Source: Lepidurus packardi (Eukaryota > Arthropoda > Branchiopoda > Notostraca > Triopsidae). Taken from it: 64,000 bases of DNA. Both the position numbers and the translations under genes were made by a program. The notes below the pieces were generated by a model. It was not told where the DNA came from, did no database searches, and saw only the letters and a list, made by a program, of their open reading frames with translations. This document shows positions 21,742 through 38,500 of this stretch, piece by piece. Position 1 is the first letter of the stretch. Every line of letters begins with the position of its first letter. The stretch is taken from assembly GCA_023053545.1 (NCBI GenBank), contig JAKZAN010000004.1, forward strand, positions 1,612,001-1,676,000. The letters are read 5' to 3'.

Positions 21742-23484
21742 TTAAACCAATTCAGCTTGGATCCATTGAGAGTAATTAGGTACGTTGACGTAAACGCCGG
21801 GAATGCCAGGATCGGCGCAACCGACTCCCCAAGCCACCAAACCCACCAACTCAGCTCCATTCGGTCCTTCGCAAACCAATGGAGAACCACCATCACCCTA
21901 CGCAAAAGAGAAATTTTCATTATTGAAATACGTACCGCACGCTAAGGTTTAGAGTAAGAAGAAAGACTCGAACTTACGGTGCAAGCGTCTTTCAAAGGTT
22001 CGCCACCAGCGCAGATGAACGACGTACGCTCCAACTGGAAGTATTGACCGAGACGAGTGTTCCGCAAACGATTCTCACAGTCGTTCGAGTTCAGGACGGG
22101 GACGTCCACCTTCTTTAGAATGTATTGGAAGTTACCCGGAGGTCCAAAGGCATCTTTACCCCATCCTGTGACCCAACACCTGATCACAAAGAAAAATTGA
22201 AACGGTTAATCAAGCGAATCAAGTAGAATCAACGTTGAATCAAGTGATCTAAAAAATCTTTAGAAACCTTCTGCCGTCGTTGGCTTTGCCGTAAGTGGCA
22301 GTGCAGACAGGGGCTACGTGAGGATTTCTTCCAAACTCCACTGGATGGTCCAAAGTTAGGATGGCGATGTCGTTGTGCAAGTTGGTGGGATTAAAGAAAG
22401 GATTGACCTTTACGCGAACGACTCCGGCTTCAATGTACTTCAAAGGTTCGTTGTTAGCCTTGGCGTCCCACTCGCCCAATCGTACTTTCAAACCATTGCC
22501 TCTGGAATCAAAAATGTAAAAATATATTAAAAAACAGTTTTATTCAATGACAAACACACCAAAAATCATGCTTTAATGCGGATCTTTATATATATTAAGA
22601 CCACTTACCCAATACTGGCGACCTTGTGAGCAGCAGTCAGTACGTGACGGTCGGTCAAGAGTACTCCTCCTCCGATGTAGTTGTTGGTAGGACCCAAGAG
22701 TACCACCATCCACGGAAACTCGCCGAAGGCAGATTGCGTAGGATCCAAATTATAGCCCTGGACGGGGATTATATTGGAGCGACCGCAGCCGTTATTGTTG
22801 TTCCGTTGGGGGGCAGGACCGCCTGGATGAGGGACAGGCAGGATGTCTTGTTGGGCGCAGCAATACTGGAATCCATTTTGGCAGGTTACGCCAGCAGGTG
22901 CCTATAAGTAGATAAAAAAGGCATCTTGTAAGTATAGGTTAAGAAGTTTTACAAGCGTTATTAACTTACTCTGTTGACAATGCGAACATCAATGAGGCCA
23001 GCACCGTCACTGATGATTGGGGCGGGGCCTGGTCCAGGTTGGGGTGGGGCGCATTTTCCCAGAGGCACACAAAGGCAATTACCCCTGCTAGTACCCTGAG
23101 GGAGGTAGGGGTTCGCGGTATTGCCAGCTGGCGCCACCTGTGTCGAAAGGGGTGCTGCCCCGGGCACTGCTGGAAGGTCTGGGTAGTTAATGAAAAAAAG
23201 GGTTGTGAATATTACATACACATTCTGATCATTCAGACGTTTCAACAACAATAACAACAACTTTCAACAAAAATAACAATAATAATAGTAATACAAAACT
23301 TACTTAGATAACTAGCTAGTAGGCCTAAACGCGTGTTGATAATTTCGTCCGAAGGTGCCTCGCCTTCGATCTCAGACTTGGGAACGACACCCACGAGTTT
23401 CGTGTCTTCCTCTTCACCAAATGAAATTTGGGGTTTCGAAACAACAGTCGCCACGACGGCGGCCAATAATAAAAACTTCAACAT
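21742..23484 (-). CDS. Clip-domain serine protease homolog, catalytically dead (masquerade/PPAF2-like)
   Basis: Exons 23304-23484, 22970-23178, 22609-22901, 22268-22501, 21978-22179, 21742-21897; phases agree, 424 aa. Residues 1-16 ([16 protein letters not shown]) form a signal peptide, so it is secreted. A six-Cys clip domain follows ([10 protein letters not shown] ... [11 protein letters not shown]), then an S1 chymotrypsin-like domain with [15 protein letters not shown] (His kept), HNDIAIL (Asp kept) and GDGGSPLVC, where the catalytic Ser of GDSGGP is Gly. This is the signature of arthropod clip-A serine protease homologs, which act as cofactors in prophenoloxidase activation and melanization. 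The length is typical. Exon 4 ends at a weak donor (GTTTCT) but phase and homology require it. Confidence 0.93.
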
Positions 23485-23504
23485 CCTAAGAACAAAATAT
23501 TCAT

Positions 23505-25020
23505 TGAATCACGTTGTTAAACCTGTTTGTGGATGCCACAAGCACTATGAGGAGCAAAGCAAAAAAGGGGGAACGCAGGAAACCGACTTGAGTCAGGCCG
23601 GACTTGTAGTGTTACTCCAGCCTGCCTCGCAGTTGCTCGGCAAAGAAAAATAAACAAGCATGCATTCAGTATTCGAAATTTCTTTAAAGAACTAAGTAAA
23701 CAGTAAGATTTATCCACTACTGATGTTATCAGCAGTTTTAAAATTACTTAATCGTGTTTGGTTTCGTCGTCCAAAACATACGATGAAAAATTAAAGAATG
23801 AAAACAAGCCCTTTCCCCTTGAGTGACTGAGCTGTGAAGCGTCTCTCAGGCATGCCGGAGCAAAGCTAAGAAACCCGGGCAGATTCCAATCACTTCACCC
23901 GGTTTACAATATTTTCATTGTTGAAGAACTTAGATTCAAACCGAAGTAACGATGCAAATCCGGCCTGTCACAAACCGTTTTCCTGGGTTACATTACAGTA
24001 CACAAACAAACACCCTAAATTTCTACCCCCAAAGAATCACCCCCAAAGAATCACCCCAAAAGAATCCCTCCAATAAAGAACCCTTAACAAGGACATGAAC
24101 TTTCTAAATACTGCCCTTACCGGCATTTAAATTAATGTAACGTTACTTAAAACAGTAGTTGATGGTACTTAATAGTACCCTTGACAGTAGCCTACAAATA
24201 AGCTTACCTATTCGGCAGATTGTCCTGCACCTCTCCGTAAAGCACAACTTAACTCAACGATCTGCTGAACAAGCTCCAAAGTTACCCGTCCTTTTATACC
24301 TGTCCCAAGACCAGAATATAACTCATCAGACGCTTATTTTTTGTCTTTTAGCACACCAGCATAAGTTTTACCAAGCCACGTGACGCTATGCATGGGAAGA
24401 ACGTCGGGACGTCCACCAACTGCTACGTTGGGCCGGACTTTCCCACCTCATCGCTGGCCAAGGTGAGTCCAAGAGCGCCAGGGAAATACCCATCATCGAC
24501 GACCAATTTTGCCAGTACAAACCGCATGACCTCCCCCTTCTTTTCAAACCCAAACCAGTTCCAAAACATTCTAAGTCTCTTAGCTCGGTTCGGGGTGTAA
24601 AACAACAAAAATCCTTGCACAAATACACCAAAACCTTTTCAATTAAAGAACCTAGTAAAAGGCATGACAACGACGCCACCGAAATGTGTTGCGGTGTATA
24701 GCTTATTATTTTGTTCTGTTGCGATTTTATTCATGAAGGTCAACTTCGCCTTTAGGACTTGTTGAATTTTATTTCCCCAGTTTAGCCACGCCTCCACGGC
24801 TACAAAGGCGATTGATAAGATTATGGATACACAAACCGGCTGCCATGTAATGCTCCGCCAACAATGAATACTGCGTGTCCGTCCTGTTCATACATACACG
24901 AACTTTATCTGAATAGACGAATCTTATAATAAACTTCAACATCTTAAGAATCAAAAATATTCATTGAATTGCCTTGTTAAACCTGTATGAATGCCACGAA
25001 CACTATGAGGAGCAAAACAC
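23505..25020. repeat. Partial duplication of the protease-homolog 5' end, plus dispersed repeat
   Basis: The block at 23473-23560 (aaacttcaacatcctaagaac..., attcattgaatcacgttgtt, ccacaagcactatgaggagc) is repeated at 24930-25020. The second copy includes a relic of the first coding codons (MLKF...). Separately, 23570-23650 (ggaacgcaggaaaccgactt...) recurs at 34865-34955 in the kainate receptor intron. Nothing else coding is seen between 23485 and 25540. Confidence 0.7.
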
Positions 25021-25486
25021 GAAGAGGGAACGTAAATCTTAATAGACGAACAATCTTGAATCTTAGTCTTTGGCTCGAGACCAAGCAAGTCCAAACCGGT
25101 TGAGGTTGTAACCTAAGGGAGAAACCCACCTTACCTGTTTAGAACCCATCGTCCTTACGTGGTTCTCTTACCAAACAAACACAGGACGCGTGGAAATTCT
25201 ACGTCTTTTGAGTGTTTTACTATTCCCATATTCCCCTCTACCCCCTAGCAAGATGACTTAGCCAAAGAAGAACAAAGCAAAACCCCCAAACCGTCTTTCA
25301 GAGATGACTTGTAAGAACTTCCACTTTACATATGTCTCGCCTTGACCCTCTTTTTTCATCCTTTTAGCGCATCATACGTAAGAACAAAAGGAAATTACCT
25401 AAACCCGAAAAAGGAGAAAAAAGGAAGATGGGGTCGGCTGCACATGGACCGATACACTCTGCGTGTTTTCCAAGGCAACTTTTCTT

Positions 25487-25492
25487 TTTATT
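25487..25492 (-). terminator. Polyadenylation signal of DHX16
   Basis: AATAAA on the minus strand, about 50 bp beyond the stop codon. Confidence 0.55.
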
Positions 25493-25542
25493 CAGTTCTG
25501 AATTCTTTTACAAAAAGAAGGAAAAAACAACAACAACAAATC

Positions 25543-31179
<5,637 letters not shown>

Positions 31180-31639
31180 TCCTTATCTGAAATGAATCTA
31201 CTTATATAAATCTCAAACCGTATTTATTTCTATCTTTTACTTTATTCCAGCAGCGTCCTAAAACTTTGTTGACAAACGCTCAGAGCATTTCATTCTTGTC
31301 CAACTTAACAGTTAGGAATTGTATCAGTAGATGGCGATTTTAACTCTTTATAATTTAATAAACTTTATTTAAATACTAAGTTAATAAACAATCTTAAGTT
31401 AATACATATTATCTTCTAAGTAACCGGAGCTTCTATCAGTGAAAAGGAGGACAGCCTATGAGTAAAACGTTGGTCAACGTTTTTTCAGCGTTAGAATCTT
31501 GGAAAAGCGTTGAATTGACTAATCCCAGAGGAGGGCGGACCAGCGTGGGTCCAACGTAGAAACTCTCAGTCGATCCGTTGATGTCAAGACGTAAAGGAAG
31601 GGTGAAATTAGTTAGGTACAAGTCTATCAGAAACCGAAA
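31180..31639. promoter_or_regulatory. Shared head-to-head promoter of DHX16 (-) and TMEM69 (+)
   Basis: The two start codons are 460 bp apart and diverge, with no other gene between them. No TATA box is obvious on either side. Inferred bidirectional housekeeping promoter. Confidence 0.5.
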
Positions 31640-32350
31640 ATGTCGGGGCTGCTTGCTCGGGTATCGTGTCTAAGAACTGTCACTAGTGTTGGGAAACTCG
31701 GCAACCATGTGCAGCAGAAGTTCCTTCCTACGTCGAGTCGATACTTGACCGCGACATCGTCGCAATATCAGCGTGCGGAAGCAGTGGGAGCCAAAGTTCC
31801 AGAGTGGGACAATTCGGACATGAAGGGCAAATTGCGTTACCTAGTACGACAAGCTGCTAACGCACCGCCGGCCGCCAAAATCATTGGGGTAATGGGGGCC
31901 GCGCCCTTGATTGGGATCCCGTCTTACATGTACTCCCTCGGGTTGTGCATGCCCGAGTTCGTGTACGCAGAGCTGACGTACGTTGCATTATTGTTCGCCT
32001 TCAGAGGAGGGATTTTCTGGGGTTTGGCCACCAATTGTGCCGGAGGCCTACGACCAGACATGAAAGATCTAGGGTGGTCGCTGTTCCCTATCCTGGTCTC
32101 CTGGGGCTCTCTGAACATGCACCACACCACTGGGCTGCTAACGGTAGCCACTGGGATGTTGATGGCATCCGTGCGCGATACCAATCCATACGTCCACCCG
32201 CCGTGGTGGCCCGGCATGCGGTTCCTGCTGGAAGGGGTCGCGTTAATGTCCATTGGTTTCGTTCTCTGGATGACGACTTGGCCCAAGGAAAAAGTGGCTC
32301 ATCGCCTTAGCGTGTCTGATGGAACGCAGACGGTCAAATCAGCAACCTGA
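31640..32350 (+). CDS. TMEM69: Transmembrane protein 69 (DUF3429 family), intronless
   Basis: A single uninterrupted frame of 236 codons from ATG 31640. The first ~40 residues are Arg/Ser-rich without acids (LLARVSCLRTVTSVGK...), consistent with a mitochondrial presequence. The body has about five hydrophobic segments: KIIGVMGAAPLIGIPSYMY, FVYAELTYVALLFAFRGG, LGWSLFPILVSWGSL, LLTVATGMLMAS and FLLEGVALMSIGFVLWM. The spacing, with FRGGIFWGLA and P.W...R, is typical of DUF3429/TMEM69 proteins, whose molecular role is not known. An AATAAA lies 75 bp downstream. Confidence 0.85.
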   Translation: MSGLLARVSCLRTVTSVGKLGNHVQQKFLPTSSRYLTATSSQYQRAEAVGAKVPEWDNSDMKGKLRYLVRQAANAPPAAKIIGVMGAAPLIGIPSYMYSLGLCMPEFVYAELTYVALLFAFRGGIFWGLATNCAGGLRPDMKDLGWSLFPILVSWGSLNMHHTTGLLTVATGMLMASVRDTNPYVHPPWWPGMRFLLEGVALMSIGFVLWMTTWPKEKVAHRLSVSDGTQTVKSAT

Positions 32351-32423
32351 GAGTCTTTTGACCTACTTGTTGTACCTAAACTTTGTTAATCGTATTGTTT
32401 ATGTGACTTGAATGAACCGTTTC

Positions 32424-32437
32424 AATAAATCTTTTTT
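32424..32437. terminator. Overlapping polyadenylation signals of convergent TMEM69 (+) and kainate receptor (-)
   Basis: AATAAA on + (32424-32429) is followed by TTTATT (AATAAA on -) within about 10 bases. Both 3' ends are nearby. Confidence 0.5.
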
Positions 32438-32568
32438 ATTCTCAGCAAAAAGTTGTTTTTGTCAGGGATGTGAAACAACTAACAGGTGAACAAGTGAAAC
32501 CTCTTCTAGTCGAGCAAAATGACGTATCCTTTTCAAAAAAGTGGCAGGCAAATTTGGTAGGTACGTTC

Positions 32569-35500
32569 TCAGGAAGAAAATCCTAGTCGGGTCGGACTGG
32601 ATGGAGTACGTGGGAGGGAAAGGCGGCGTTTTCGAACCGCGGGTCTAGTACTTCCGTTGCACTGGAGGACGTATCTCATCTCGTGCATCATTTCGCGGCA
32701 GATGGAAACATCTGGGTCTTCCGCCGCCAACTTTCTCGTCTTCCATGCGAATTCTGCTACGGCAATAATGCAGGCCACGCCCATACCACCCATGAGAACT
32801 ACAAACACTCCACCCACGTTCGCCAAACCCAGTTCACTGGCTGCACTACTGGCTTTGACATCGTCATCCTAACAAATTATGTTCCATTATGATAATCCCT
32901 TAAGAGTTCTTCTTCTTTTTGTTGTTAAAGACGACAGGCGAAGTGTCCCTTAGAGTTTAGCTTTATTACACCTTGGCCACCGGTGGCACGCAGTAGTGGC
33001 GCGCAGTGTTTTGCATGAGTGGATTTGAACGCGCATTCGCTAATGCGCATTGCACGATAACTTCTTAACTTCGAACTCAGTTTGAATGCTAATTGTTCAT
33101 CGAAATAAGTTTCTGAGGGTGACATTTTCAAATGTGAGATTTTGCGTATTTTCCCGTGGATTGAAAAGTATACCTTCAAATAAGGCAACTTGGTTCGAGT
33201 TTTTCAAATTCCGGTAGGCAAAATTAACAAAATTGGACTTGCCCAGTCCTCCTCATGAATATTAGCTACATTACTGTTAAAAAGTGTGAGGAAAATCTTT
33301 TACTCTTTTAACGTAAGAGTGCTTTTGCGCTTTCCATGTTGTCGTGCGATAGGAATACAAAATTTACAGTGGTGCGCAGTGTTTGCATGAGTGGATATGA
33401 ACGCGCATTCGCATTCGCTTCTACGAATTGAACGTTAACTTCCTATTACGTACTCAATTTGCATGCATATTTTCCCCAAAAAATACACTGAAATAAGTTT
33501 CCGAGGTGCCATTTTTCCGATTGGAGATTTTGCGTATTTTCCTACGAATGGAAAAGTACGCCTTCAATTTAGGCCACTTGATTTACATTTTTCAAATTAA
33601 GATAGCAAAGTTAAAGAAAATTGGCCTAGCCCTACTTATTTATGTGAACTACATTACTGTCAAAAATTTTAGTGAAAATCGCCTATAATTTTAACGTAAG
33701 AATGATTCTACTATCGTGCTATCGTGTCAAAATTTGAAATTTTCAAGTTATTTGATACTCGTAGTAACTGAACTAACCCTTCTTGCCTTGCTCACTGATA
33801 TTACCTACATTACTGTAAAAAAGATTGTTACAAAAATCTTATACTTTTTACGTAAGAGTGTTTCTGCTCCCGCATGACATATCGCTGTACAAAGCTAAGC
33901 CGTCTAAGGAAGCTTGAACTAAACGCAAAACTTGCCTTGCACTGTCCTCCGCCTCGTTTTTCTTTCCACCACTTGCGTTTCAATATCAAAAGCCGGTTTG
34001 TTTCTTGCAAGCGCAGAACTGCGCTGTTGAACGCTGTCCTATAAGGTGATCCTACGGTTCGAACAAAAGTTACTGGGACTTGTACTTGACTATCGTACGC
34101 CATTTTCACCTTGAGGTAATGCTATACCATATCCCTTTGAATCGATGGGTCCACCAATTTGGGTGAGGTCGCATTTCCGTTCCACCTGGTACTCAATAGA
34201 ACTGGACTCCATAAGAAACGCGTAGGCACCAGCGGACTTCTGAACGCGTTCGACTCCCTCAGCGTTGGACTTGGTGAAAACAGACGGTCGACTGGAATCC
34301 ATGAAAGCCCACATCCTTTGATAACTCGGCATACTCGAATCCTATAACGACAACAATTTCACTCAACAAGCTTACGATACCGAAATTTTCTGTAAAGGAA
34401 GGGTGTCGATAGAAAGTGGTGATGTGAAAGATGACATGAAGCCGAAAGAGACTGGTTGGTTTCCAAAAACAATGTTCGGCAAAATTACCTTGAAAAACGA
34501 CTTTGTAGTCCCGGATACCAAGCTGCCATATTTTATCTTGGTCTGCTTCGCTAGGTCTTCAACGGACTCAATAGGTGATTCCATCCTTTCAACGGTAAGG
34601 AAGGCTGCCAAGTTGGCAGTGTACGAGGATATCATGATCAGAGTGAAAAACCACCATAAACAAGCGACCAGACGCGTTGAGATGGCCCTGTAAACAAGTT
34701 CACACCCAGCTTACACGCTTGAAACGCTTCCCAAGCAAAAACAAAAGCCAAAATGACTATTGCACAATCTTCAAACTCAAGAACCAATGCAACGAGATAT
34801 TAATAATGTTATAAACATACAAACGTATAAACAAAATAACATGCAAATATTGTAAAGGCAGAAAAAAAGGAACGCAGGAAACCCGACTTGGGCCTGGTCG
34901 GACTGGTAACACTACTCCGGCTTACCTCGCAGTTGCTCAACAATGAAAAGTAAAGGGGCGCACGTCCGGGAGTAAAGTTACAAGCCCGGGCTGACCGAAG
35001 GGTTTCCTATGTTACTTTCTGTTAGGCGCCACATGCACTGCGTTCGGACTCGTTTTCGTTACTTGGGATTAACACCAGACCCTCCTTGGATCAAACTACC
35101 CACCGTGAACCAGAAGCTCTCGGGCAGGCTAAACTGGTTCTCCAGGACGGATGAATCAGTTGAAAGACATTTGTGTGGCGCGGTCCATTCGGCTGGTGTG
35201 AATCTTTTTGGACAGTTAAAAACCCACAGACACACGAAAAAAGCAAAAAAAAAAAAAAAAAAAAAAAAGCGGTTAGTAAACAGCTCTTTTTAAAGAAGAG
35301 AAACATGCATCTCATGATTATCATGCTTTTCCGTACAGCGGAACAAATGGTTAGAAGTGGGGTTAGTTTGGCACGGCACCTAAAAACAAGGGGATTACTT
35401 TGGTGCAATGTCTCCGCCTTGTTGCATCAAGCTTCCTAGAAAACGAGAAGTGTGAAACAAAAGAGGGGGGTGATTGATTTACCTCGAGCATCTTTAAGAA

Positions 35501-38500
35501 AAATGGGCGAGTTTAATTTTTAATCGGGATATTACCTATAACAAAAAAGAGGCAATTTAGCAAGGAAAACTGGTTTTCGAGCTCCTCTGCGGGTTCTATG
35601 CATGGATGTGGATTCAACCACTCATAAGGTGTGATCCTGGAATATTGCTAGTTTCTTTTAATCCGTTTAATAAAAAAGACAGAAGAAAACAAAAAGGGGG
35701 ATCGTCAAGGAGATTTGGACGTTTGTGCTTTAGTCACCTGGCCAGGAAGAAGAGCAGGATCGAGACGCCCAAGTAGGCCGTAACCATGTAAATCCAAACG
35801 TCAAGTGATAAAGGAGACAGAAAGGAGAAAAGATCCGGTGGTTTCTTCTGTGGTTTTCGGTACAGGATGCTGATACCTAAAAGGGTCAGCCATGATAAGA
35901 ATATGTTTAAAAAAGGGATAGCATTAGCTGGCTTACCAAGATTCATGTGAGGCATTGTAAAATCGACCGCTTGTTCGCGATCAAAGTTGATTGATAAATC
36001 CCCAATCGCTAGGTCAGCTTTCTGACAATATTAATTTAGTTTAGAACGTAAAATTGGTTACGTTACATTAAGTTTAAGGTTCCCGTTTAGCTTAGCATGA
36101 TTCGCCGTAGCTAGACGGCGTGTAAGTTTTGTTTCGGTATACATGAGCGCGCATTGCTTCTGCGCAGTAAACGGCGTGGGCGCTAGATTTATAACTTTTT
36201 ACTCAATTTACATGCAGTTTTTACTTAAAAAATACATTAAAATAAAATTAAGGGGAGAAAGTTTCTTCGCCGGAAGGTGCTTTTTTATATGGGTGTACAC
36301 GAGCATGGCTTCTGCAAACAAGATGGCGTCCAAGATAGCTTGATTACTATTTACTCAATTTGCATGTAGTTTTTTACTTAAAATATATAAATTTATAAAA
36401 TTGTCCTAATGTGTATGTGTTTCTTTTTTTTTGGTCAAATATGAGGAAAATATAAGTGTTTTGGCTCTCCCCATGCTACCGTTTACGTATAGCAAGCTAA
36501 GCTAAATGCGGCAGCTTCAAAACGATTTTAAAAAAGTTACTTGTTCTAGAAGTTCTCTAATCATTCCGTCCCACTCTCCCGTTTCAGCGTTTTTTGTCCC
36601 GTGTTTACCGTCCTCCACAATCTTGAAGGTATAGTTGAACCCCAGGAGCTTGGAAATCTCATCAATTAAGTCAATATTAAACCCTTCGAATCGCGCATTT
36701 CCAGACAACTGCTCTGAAGATTCTGCTAACATCGCGTACGGTTCACTCTGCCAAAAATAATATCACTCATGAATCCAAAGACAACTTACTAATAACTCAT
36801 TAAGAAAGTTTAGTCTTCAGATCAAGTCAGAAACGCACCAAAATCGTCGTAACAAGGAACGTTCTGTTGTGAAGTCCCTCCGCGATCTGGCTGTTCACTT
36901 CTTGTTGAGTTCGAGTCATATTCACTCCCTTCCATATGTTCCATGTGCCGATCGGTTGAAGCCCTTCGCTCCCGAGTTCTGTGACTTGGAGGTCGAAATC
37001 CGTCCGGAACCCTTCGGTGTCGAACTTAATCGATCCGGTGAGACCTTCCAACTGAACCTAAAAGTCCCGTAAATTTAGATGATTCTTACGTTGGTGAAAT
37101 GACAAACGGGGGAACGGGCTTCAAAGTCTTTACCAGCTTCATATAGTTAATGAGGCTGTTGCCATAAATCCACGTATCCATTCCGTCACAACTCAAAGAT
37201 TTGACGACTAGTTCTTGGCTGCGATCCAAGTCATTCAGCGCTTTGGCGAAGAGATGAACGGCATCGTAAATCAAAGCGGTTTCCGTCTGAAAAACGCGGG
37301 CGTCAAGACATTAGCATATCGTAATTAAAACATGACAAGCTTTCGTATATCAACTGATTACGAGGATTTTTTTTTATTACCGTCATCTTGGCATTGGGAT
37401 TACTGTCATTCTGCCCGAACCGATTTTCCCCAGTCGCCCAATCGTTCATCGCATTTTGGACGTCTGGCTGACCAAAACTAATCAACCGCATTCCAGTGAT
37501 GTTGGTACCACCGTACCGGTAATCCTCCAACTGCACCGTGTGCAAATCCTGAATTTTCATCACGTAAAAACATATGTATTTTTAAGGGAAATTTCTTTTA
37601 ACCTTTTTCGTTTTAGTATAAACTTTAATTCTCAATGAAGTTTAAGTTTACAAACTTTAATGTTTACTGAGAATTGAAGTTTATGTTGAGAGGAGAAGAG
37701 TCTCATACCAAATCGGTAATCAAGTAAGAATGATACGGTGACATCAGCCCAACTTGTTGAGCCTGTTGCAAAACGTCTGCGGTGGCAGTAGTACTGGCAT
37801 CGAGCAGAAATTTGGTTTCCCCTGTTTTCTTTACGTCTTTAAGCAAAGGCCTGCGTAAGGAGAATGTATACAGTGTTTTTAAGGCCCCGGTGTAGCTAAA
37901 GCTTGTTATCAACCAAACTAGCACTAGATGGCGCATAGTGCATTGTGTAGATGTATATGAACGCGCATCGCTTCTGCGCATAAAACGACAGGCACGATAA
38001 CTTTATAACCACGTAGGCAATTTGTGTGAAATTTTTCTTAAAAATTACACTAAAATAATTTCTGTTGATAAAAACAGTTGTCCAAATTCACAATTCTGCT
38101 TTTTTACGCAGGTTAACAAAGTAGTTCATTTATAAATTTTTAAGTTTCATTTTTCAAATTCCTGAAGGAAGAAAACTAAGAAATAATGATATCTTGCTCT
38201 CCGACTTAGTACTACCTATATTACTGTCAAGATTTTTTTTTTTATTTTTTGTACTTTTTGTACTTTTGTACATTTTGCGCAAGACTGATTCTGCTTTCCA
38301 CGTGCTATAGTTGGTATAGCAAGCCAAGCCATACGGGAAGCCTTTCATGAGCATAACGGACAATTTGGGAAATTTTGCTTTTTCTTAACTGAAGGTTTAA
38401 GATTTCAGGATTTTTTAAGGATTGCGAAAGAAAGTCGGAAGCGGATTATGGCAGAAATGTTGATTGAAGTGGGTTGTGAAGGCTTAGAATTGGTTGCTGA

